This document shows, piece by piece, positions 5,024 to 10,251 of a stretch of 10,251 bases of DNA. Every line of letters begins with the position of its first letter. Position 1 is the stretch's first letter. The notes under the pieces were generated by a model, which searched no databases, was not told the DNA's origin, and saw nothing but the letters and a program-made list of their open reading frames with translations. Made by a program: the position numbers and the translations under genes. This stretch comes from M55B111 sp964614065 (lineage in GTDB: Bacteria > Bipolaricaulota > Bipolaricaulia > M55B111). The stretch is from the NCBI GenBank assembly GCA_964614065.1, contig CAZTJJ010000056.1:1-10251 (forward strand), in the 5' to 3' direction.

Positions 5024-6910
5024 ATGACATACAAGGCTGATCAGATAAAAGTCCTTGAAGACTTAGAGGCTGTCCGAAAACGCCCAGGGATGTATATAGG
5101 TAGTACCGGACAACAAGGCGTTATGCATTTAATAGATGAAGTGCTTGATAATAGTATAGATGAAGCGCTGGTGGGGGAATGTGATGAGATACAAGTAATC
5201 GTACATGAGGACGAGAAAGTCACGGTTATTGATAACGGTCGAGGAATTCCTGTCGACATGCATGCAGAAAAAGGAATGAGTGGAGTGGAAGTAGTGATGA
5301 CTACTTTGCATGCCGGTGGAAAGTTTGATCACAAGAGTTACAAGGTTAGTGGTGGGTTACACGGTGTTGGAGTATCAGTTGTAAATGCTCTCTCGGAATG
5401 GATGAGAGTTGAAGTTCAGCGGGATGATTCGAGATACCGACAGGATTTTGCTAGAGGCCAGGCTTTGACAGAATTACAGGAAATAGGGAAGTTAGATAGT
5501 TTGACCGGTACTAAAATTACCTTTTTACCAGACGAAGAGATCTTTGGTGACTTTGAATACGATCTCCCCAAACTGACTCATCGCCTACGCGAATTGGCTT
5601 ACCTCAACAAGGGGCTCAAGATTCATCTAAAAAATGAAGCGGCGAATGTCACTAAGACGTTTCAATATAACGGGGGAATCCGTGAGTACGTCGCGTCGTT
5701 GACTGAGAACGAGGAACGACTGCACCCTGATCCCATATATTTCAAAAAACAGGTTAACGGTATTTTCGTAGAACTAGCAATGCAATTTAGCAAGAAGTAT
5801 TCCGAATCTCAGTTTTCTTTTGCCAACAACATAAATACTCAAGAGGGAGGGAATCACGTCACAGGTTTTAAGACGGCAATGACAAAGACGACAAACCAGT
5901 ACGGGAGGTCCAAAAGGATACTTAAGAAAAAGGATGATAACCTTTCCGGTGGGGATATTCGCGAAGGGCTGACAGCAATTATCAACGTTCGATTGCCTGA
6001 ACCTGAGTTTGAGGGACAAACCAAGACCAAATTGGGAAATCCGGAGATCAGAGAGGTAGTTCGGAACGTGACCTCGGAAGGGTTGGAGGAGTATTATAAT
6101 AATAATTCCAAGGTCGCTCGAAATATAATAGAAAAGTCTATAGAGGCGGCCCGAGCCAGAAATGCCGCAAAAAAGGCGAGAAAACTAGCCCGGAAAAATG
6201 CTCTTATTTCAACTTCATTGCCTGGAAAATTGGCTGACTGCACGCAAAGGAAATCTGACGGGACTGAGCTATATATTGTCGAGGGGGATTCTGCAGGTGG
6301 TTCCGCAAAAAGTGCCAGGGATCGCGCATTCCAGGCCATTTTACCCCTTAGAGGAAAGATCTTGAACGTAGAGAAATCTAGAATGAGCAAGCAACTGGAG
6401 AATAAAGAACTAAAATCGATAATTACTGCTATGGGTACAGGAGTGCAGGATCACTTTTCGATCGATAAAATGAGGTATGAAAAGATAATTATAATGACGG
6501 ATGCGGATATAGATGGAGCGCATATTAGAGCATTATTGCTCACGTTTTTCTACCGAAACTTCCAGCCTCTGATAGACGAAGGTTACGTTTTTATTGCCCA
6601 GCCACCTTTGTACCGGGTTAAGAGTGGGAACTCAAAAAAATATTTCTATACTGAACAAGGCCTGGAAAAATATCAATCAAACCGTAAGACCAAAGCCTCT
6701 GTTCAGCGATTTAAGGGACTTGGGGAGATGAATCCTATTCAGTTATGGGATACCACTATGAATCCGGAGAATCGTATCTTGAAATTAGTTACGGTAAAAG
6801 ACGCTTTGCAGGCCGACGATTTGTTCAGTACTCTGATGGGCAGTGACGTACAAGCGCGGAAGAATTTTATTAAAGAAAATAGCAGCCAAATTACCAACCT
6901 GGATATATAA
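5024..6910 (+). CDS. gyrB: DNA gyrase subunit B
   Basis: This is the ATPase and TOPRIM subunit of DNA gyrase, which with GyrA introduces negative supercoils into DNA. It has 628 residues, normal for the short GyrB type without the large proteobacterial insert. The start is ATG 5024 after GAGGTGG. Visible parts are the GHKL ATPase (RKRPGMYIGS at 18-27, Glu39 and Asn43 in DEVLDNSIDEA, DNGRGIP at 70-76, GGLHGVGVSVVNA at 109-121), the transducer lysine in QTKTKLGN (331-338), and the TOPRIM domain (YIVEGDSAGGSAK with Glu419; MTDADIDGAH with Asp492, Asp494 and Asp496). The C-terminus is QRFKGLGEMNPIQLWDTTM...NLDI. LPLRGKILNVEK and the NLDI end favour GyrB over ParE. It opens a four-gene operon with rqcH 21 bases downstream. 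gyrA, recF and dnaN are not next to it in this window. Confidence 0.96.
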   Translation: MTYKADQIKVLEDLEAVRKRPGMYIGSTGQQGVMHLIDEVLDNSIDEALVGECDEIQVIVHEDEKVTVIDNGRGIPVDMHAEKGMSGVEVVMTTLHAGGKFDHKSYKVSGGLHGVGVSVVNALSEWMRVEVQRDDSRYRQDFARGQALTELQEIGKLDSLTGTKITFLPDEEIFGDFEYDLPKLTHRLRELAYLNKGLKIHLKNEAANVTKTFQYNGGIREYVASLTENEERLHPDPIYFKKQVNGIFVELAMQFSKKYSESQFSFANNINTQEGGNHVTGFKTAMTKTTNQYGRSKRILKKKDDNLSGGDIREGLTAIINVRLPEPEFEGQTKTKLGNPEIREVVRNVTSEGLEEYYNNNSKVARNIIEKSIEAARARNAAKKARKLARKNALISTSLPGKLADCTQRKSDGTELYIVEGDSAGGSAKSARDRAFQAILPLRGKILNVEKSRMSKQLENKELKSIITAMGTGVQDHFSIDKMRYEKIIIMTDADIDGAHIRALLLTFFYRNFQPLIDEGYVFIAQPPLYRVKSGNSKKYFYTEQGLEKYQSNRKTKASVQRFKGLGEMNPIQLWDTTMNPENRILKLVTVKDALQADDLFSTLMGSDVQARKNFIKENSSQITNLDI

Positions 6911-6931
6911 CCAGAACAAGGTCAAACTGTA

Positions 6932-8647
6932 ATGGCATTAGATGGTGTTACGTTATATAAAATAAAGCGGGAATTGCAGGAGGCTCTGACTGGTGGTTGG
7001 GTCAGAAAGATCTATCAACCAAGAGAAAGCTTACTGACCGTCAATGTCTGGAGTGCGGACAAATATAAACTCTTAATCTCCTGTGATAACGATTTTCGTA
7101 TTCAATTGACCAATCTGGAATTTAATCATCCCGAGACACCTTCACCATTTGCAATGTTGTTGCGAAAACACCTTTCAGGGGGAAAAATAGCGAGAATTGT
7201 CCAGGAAGGTGTGGACCGGGTCATAAGAATTATCGTTAACAAAAAAACTGAAGGAAAAGGCGAGCAAGCCGAAATAGTTGAAAAAGAACTGGTGGTCGAA
7301 CTTATCGGAAGGAGCAGTAACGTCATTTTAGTCCAGGGGGGCAAAATTCTTGGGGTGCTTAACGAGAACAAATCCAGGGAGCCACCATTGCAGATGGGGC
7401 GGCGTTATCGGCTTCCACCAGCGGGAGACAAGTTGAACCCTTTCAGGCTTGGGAAGGATCAATTTCAAAGCTTTTTCGATTCTTCGATTGAAGACCCGGT
7501 ATGGAAAACTTTGATGAATAATATTGAGGGTATTGGTCCGACTATCGCCAAAGAGATACCAGCCAGAGCGCAGGTTACGCCAGACAAACTCCACTTAAGC
7601 GATAGTGAGGTAGAGCGTTTATGCAAAAACGCCTTGGGGCTCTTCACTCAGGTACAGGGAACCGAAGGATCTCCGATTGTATATCAGGAAGAGAGTATCC
7701 CCATAGAGTTCAGTTCCATTCCACTGATGCTTTATCAAAAGAATCAGGAGGTTACGTTCGATAGTTGGCAGAAGGCGCTGGATTACTTCTACAAAGAAAA
7801 GGAAGTTGGCTATTCAACAAGTGACCTCGATAAAGAGCTAGCTGAAGTTATTGAAGACGAATTAAGTAGAATTCGGGGTGCATTGACGAACGTTAACCAA
7901 CAACTTGAAGAGACACAGGAGCGAGAAAAATATAAACAAGCGGGGGACCTGATTTTAGCTAATTTAAATGAGATTGGGTCTGGGGCCAAACAAGTCGAAG
8001 TGGATGATTTTTACAATAAAGGGAAACCGAGGACCATCAAGCTCGACCCCTCGATTTCTCCTGAAGATAATGCACAACAGTATTACGAGAAATATAAAAA
8101 GTTAAAGAGGGGCAAAAAGAAACTACAGAAAAGGAAGCATAGTTTGAAAAAAGAGCTGGAGTTTATGTCTGAGAGAAAAGAAGAGCTAGACGAAGCAGAT
8201 ACAAAAGAGGAATTAGTGTCTCTAGAAAGAACCTTAACGGAGAGAGGTTATATAGAAGAGGACTCTGAGGAAGCAACGCAGGATAGAAGCGAGCCAAAGG
8301 AATACTGGGTGAAGGGATATAAAATAATGGTTGGAAGGAATGCCCGCCAGAATGACAAACTGGTGAGGGCTGCGTCGAGGGACGATATTTGGTTTCACGT
8401 GCGTAACTATGCGGGTGCACACGTTATTGTAGTTACCGATGGAAGACCCGACCGGGTTCCAGATAAAGTTATTGAAAAAGCAGCCCAACTAGCTGCTTAC
8501 AACTCGAGAGCAAAAGGTTCGAATAAGGTAATGGTAAGCTTTACTGAAGCCAAATACGTGAACAAACCAAAAGGCGCTAAGCCAGGCTTGGTTAGGATAA
8601 CCCACGAAACAACAGTTGCTGTGAATCCAAGAGAGGTGGTAACATAG
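6932..8647 (+). CDS. rqcH: RqcH/NFACT-family ribosome-associated quality control protein (Rqc2 homologue)
   Basis: RqcH binds the obstructed 50S subunit after a stalled ribosome splits and recruits alanyl-tRNA to add C-terminal alanine tails that mark the nascent chain for ClpXP. The protein has 571 residues, the family's normal length. Visible parts are the NFACT-N domain (residues 1 to about 180) with FAMLLRKHLSGGKI (73-86) and the Asp95-Arg96 pair (GVDR) that corresponds to the functional DR of Bacillus subtilis RqcH, an HhH segment (NIEGIGPTIAKEI, 197-209), coiled-coil regions at about 295-345 and 383-435, and the NFACT-R domain from about 458 with VGRNARQND, SRDDIWFH (482-489) and KPKGAKPGLV (546-555). 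The upstream site is weak (AAGG, 11 bases away), so translation may depend on coupling to gyrB. The site-2 protease gene starts within about 10 bases of its stop. It was formerly annotated as fibronectin-binding protein (FbpA/YloA). Confidence 0.93.
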   Translation: MALDGVTLYKIKRELQEALTGGWVRKIYQPRESLLTVNVWSADKYKLLISCDNDFRIQLTNLEFNHPETPSPFAMLLRKHLSGGKIARIVQEGVDRVIRIIVNKKTEGKGEQAEIVEKELVVELIGRSSNVILVQGGKILGVLNENKSREPPLQMGRRYRLPPAGDKLNPFRLGKDQFQSFFDSSIEDPVWKTLMNNIEGIGPTIAKEIPARAQVTPDKLHLSDSEVERLCKNALGLFTQVQGTEGSPIVYQEESIPIEFSSIPLMLYQKNQEVTFDSWQKALDYFYKEKEVGYSTSDLDKELAEVIEDELSRIRGALTNVNQQLEETQEREKYKQAGDLILANLNEIGSGAKQVEVDDFYNKGKPRTIKLDPSISPEDNAQQYYEKYKKLKRGKKKLQKRKHSLKKELEFMSERKEELDEADTKEELVSLERTLTERGYIEEDSEEATQDRSEPKEYWVKGYKIMVGRNARQNDKLVRAASRDDIWFHVRNYAGAHVIVVTDGRPDRVPDKVIEKAAQLAAYNSRAKGSNKVMVSFTEAKYVNKPKGAKPGLVRITHETTVAVNPREVVT

Positions 8648-8655
8648 CTTCGACT

Positions 8656-9369
8656 GTGATGTCAATTGTAATTTTATTGATTGCTCTGTTTACTGCAGCC
8701 GTCGTTCACGAGTATTCCCATGGATATGTAGCCTGGCAACTTGGCGACCCGACGGCAAAACAAGCTGGTAGGTTGACACTTAACCCCATTCCTCACGTAG
8801 ACCCAGTAGGAACGGTTCTAATACCGGCCAGTTTAATTCTTATTCAAGTGTTGTTTGGCGGAGGGTTGTTTATCTTCGGTTGGGCAAAGCCAGTTCCCAT
8901 TGATCCCCGGTATTTCCGCGATTCGGACCGAGGAATGTTATTAGTTGGAGCAGCTGGTCCTTTAAGCAACATCTTGCTGCTGTCAACTTCAGCATTGATC
9001 GGCCATTTGCTAGTCCCAGTTTACATCAGTACTTACCTTGGAAAAACTGGTGGATTTGCTTTTCAATTTCTGAAAAACGGACTCTGGGTTGTAGTCTACT
9101 TTCTCGGCGTTTTTGTTATTATTAATACGATAATTGCTTTGTTCAATTTGATACCCCTTCCTCCGCTGGATGGTTCGCGAATATTGAGCTATTTCCTTTC
9201 TCCTCAGGGTAAGCAGATAATGGCTCGAATGGAGCAATATGGTTTCTTTATTATACTTGCCCTTCTGTGGCTGGGCGGAGATGCGTTCTTCTGGTTTATT
9301 CAGAAAATATGGTCATTCGTTCTAGGCATGCAATGGATGCAAGTAATAGCGACAGGTGGAGTCCTTTGA
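8656..9369 (+). CDS. Site-2 protease family intramembrane zinc metalloprotease
   Basis: This multi-pass membrane protease of family M50B is expected to cut substrates within the membrane. It has 237 residues, typical of the short group without a PDZ domain. Visible parts are an N-terminal membrane segment carrying the zinc-binding HEYSH (HExxH; His18, Glu19, His22), the conserved GDPTAKQAGRLTLNP (30-44) and HVDPVGT, a GWAKPVPIDP loop (75-84), GPLSN (101-105), and the third zinc ligand Asp172 in NLIPLPPLDGSRIL (164-177). Further hydrophobic segments lie at about 52-68, 96-120, 143-165 and 196-223. Numbering is from GTG 8656; ATG 8659 is the alternative and perhaps better start. No good ribosome binding site is close to either, so coupling to rqcH, which stops 8 bases before, is likely. 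The substrate is unknown, as for most members of this group. Confidence 0.9.
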   Translation: MMSIVILLIALFTAAVVHEYSHGYVAWQLGDPTAKQAGRLTLNPIPHVDPVGTVLIPASLILIQVLFGGGLFIFGWAKPVPIDPRYFRDSDRGMLLVGAAGPLSNILLLSTSALIGHLLVPVYISTYLGKTGGFAFQFLKNGLWVVVYFLGVFVIINTIIALFNLIPLPPLDGSRILSYFLSPQGKQIMARMEQYGFFIILALLWLGGDAFFWFIQKIWSFVLGMQWMQVIATGGVL

Positions 9370-9385
9370 ATAGTAGGGTGATTGG

Positions 9386-10251
9386 ATGATGAGCAACGAC
9401 TCCCTTGAGAGAACCGGGATTCTTTTTGTGATTGGGACCCCAATTGGTAACCTGACGGATATTACTTATCGGGCAATAGAGAAGCTAAAACACGTTGATG
9501 GTATAGTTGCCGAGGATTCTCGCCATTCTAAGAAGTTGCTTGATGAGTACGGTGTTGATACGCCCTTTACATTGAGTTATTACCAGGGAGCTGGGCAGGA
9601 GCGACGGGACAGAATAATTGATAAGTTATTGGAAGGAATGGATCTTGCTCTAATTAGCAATGCTGGTACTCCGTTGATCTCTGATCCGGGATTTAAACTT
9701 GTTAGAGAAGCTCATAACAAAGGCATAAACGTCGTTGGAATACCTGGACCTTCCGCAGTAATAACCTGCCTGTCTATTTCGGGCCAACCAACGGATAGCT
9801 TTGTGTTTTTCGGTCAGTTGCCGAAAAAACGGTCTCAGAAGAGGAAGTTATTTCACGATCTCCGAACGGAGAGAAAGACAGCTGTTTTCTACGATTCACC
9901 GCATAGGATTCAGTCGACTTTTGAGGTTCTGAGTGAAGTGCTTCCCGATAGAAATACTACCCTCTGTCGAGAATTAACGAAGCAGTACGAGGAACATATC
10001 AAAGGCAGTGTTACGGAAGTACGCAATGCTCTGGAATCATCCAAAGTCCAAGGTGAATATACGATTGTCGTTCGTGGGGCCGCCGAAGGGGAGATCAAAC
10101 ACCTTAAACGAGAGGCAAATCGAGATATTCCTGTCGAGCAGCAATTGAATGGTTTACAAAAACTAAAAGGTTTGTCAAAAAAAGATGCGTTGAAAGAGCT
10201 GGCGAACATTAGGGGGGAATCAAAGCGCGAATTGTACGATGAGTTGAATAG
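9386..10251 (+). CDS. rsmI: 16S rRNA (cytidine1402-2'-O)-methyltransferase, 3' end outside window
   Basis: RsmI uses S-adenosylmethionine to methylate the 2'-OH of C1402 in the decoding centre of 16S rRNA. The window holds 288 codons, close to the full family length (about 280-300), and the frame is still open at the edge. The start is ATG 9386 or ATG 9389, with GGGTGAT (9376-9382) as ribosome binding site; the second fits the spacing better. Tetrapyrrole-methylase fold motifs in order: LFVIGTPIGNLTDITYRA, VAEDSRHSKKLL, LISNAGTPLISDPGFKLVRE, GIPGPSAVITCLSISGQPTD, FFGQLPKK and TAVFYDSPHRI. The usual SDAGTP motif reads SNAGTP, an Asp to Asn change worth noting. A C-terminal part (KKDALKELANIRGESKRELYD) matches the helical RsmI tail. 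It is the last visible gene of the gyrB operon, 16 to 19 bases after the protease gene. Confidence 0.95.
   Translation, partial: MMSNDSLERTGILFVIGTPIGNLTDITYRAIEKLKHVDGIVAEDSRHSKKLLDEYGVDTPFTLSYYQGAGQERRDRIIDKLLEGMDLALISNAGTPLISDPGFKLVREAHNKGINVVGIPGPSAVITCLSISGQPTDSFVFFGQLPKKRSQKRKLFHDLRTERKTAVFYDSPHRIQSTFEVLSEVLPDRNTTLCRELTKQYEEHIKGSVTEVRNALESSKVQGEYTIVVRGAAEGEIKHLKREANRDIPVEQQLNGLQKLKGLSKKDALKELANIRGESKRELYDELN

Overview
This looks like chromosomal DNA from a bacterium with strong Shine-Dalgarno sites (TAAGGAGGTG before the xylA remnant) and mid-range GC. A full-length RqcH/NFACT protein and a GyrB ending in the NLDI style point towards Bacillota or a related deep-branching lineage. The sugar-binding protein has an ordinary signal peptide with no lipobox cysteine, which hints at a diderm envelope. 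The exact taxon cannot be fixed from the sequence, and this placement is inference.

Left half (1 to about 4700): a sugar, probably xylose, utilisation locus. On the minus strand are the 5' part of a periplasmic sugar-binding protein gene and a complete LacI-family regulator. On the plus strand follow a shortened NagB/phosphogluconolactonase-like gene, a shortened xylose isomerase gene and a full-length xylulokinase gene. The lacI promoter and a second promoter in front of xylA'-xylB each carry a near-identical 20-bp palindrome with a central CG, placed over or just after the predicted transcription start. This is the layout expected if the LacI protein represses both itself and the xyl operon.

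The striking point is that two neighbouring genes have the correct N-terminus and the correct C-terminus of their family with the whole middle missing, in frame. The xylose isomerase is 95 residues where the family has about 440, and the NagB-like protein is 108 residues where its relatives are about three times longer. Both junctions lie where the two ends of the protein resemble each other, which suggests deletion at short repeats or an assembly collapse. Between lacI and the binding-protein gene lies a compact set of abutting and nested inverted repeats (671-794) with alternative pairings, overlapping a small ORF with a good ribosome binding site.

Right half (5024 to the end): a tight plus-strand housekeeping operon, gyrB - rqcH - site-2-protease-family gene - rsmI, with gaps of about 10 to 20 bases. 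It joins DNA topology, ribosome-associated quality control, a membrane metalloprotease and 16S rRNA methylation. rsmI runs off the right edge. No tRNA, rRNA, CRISPR array or insertion sequence was seen.
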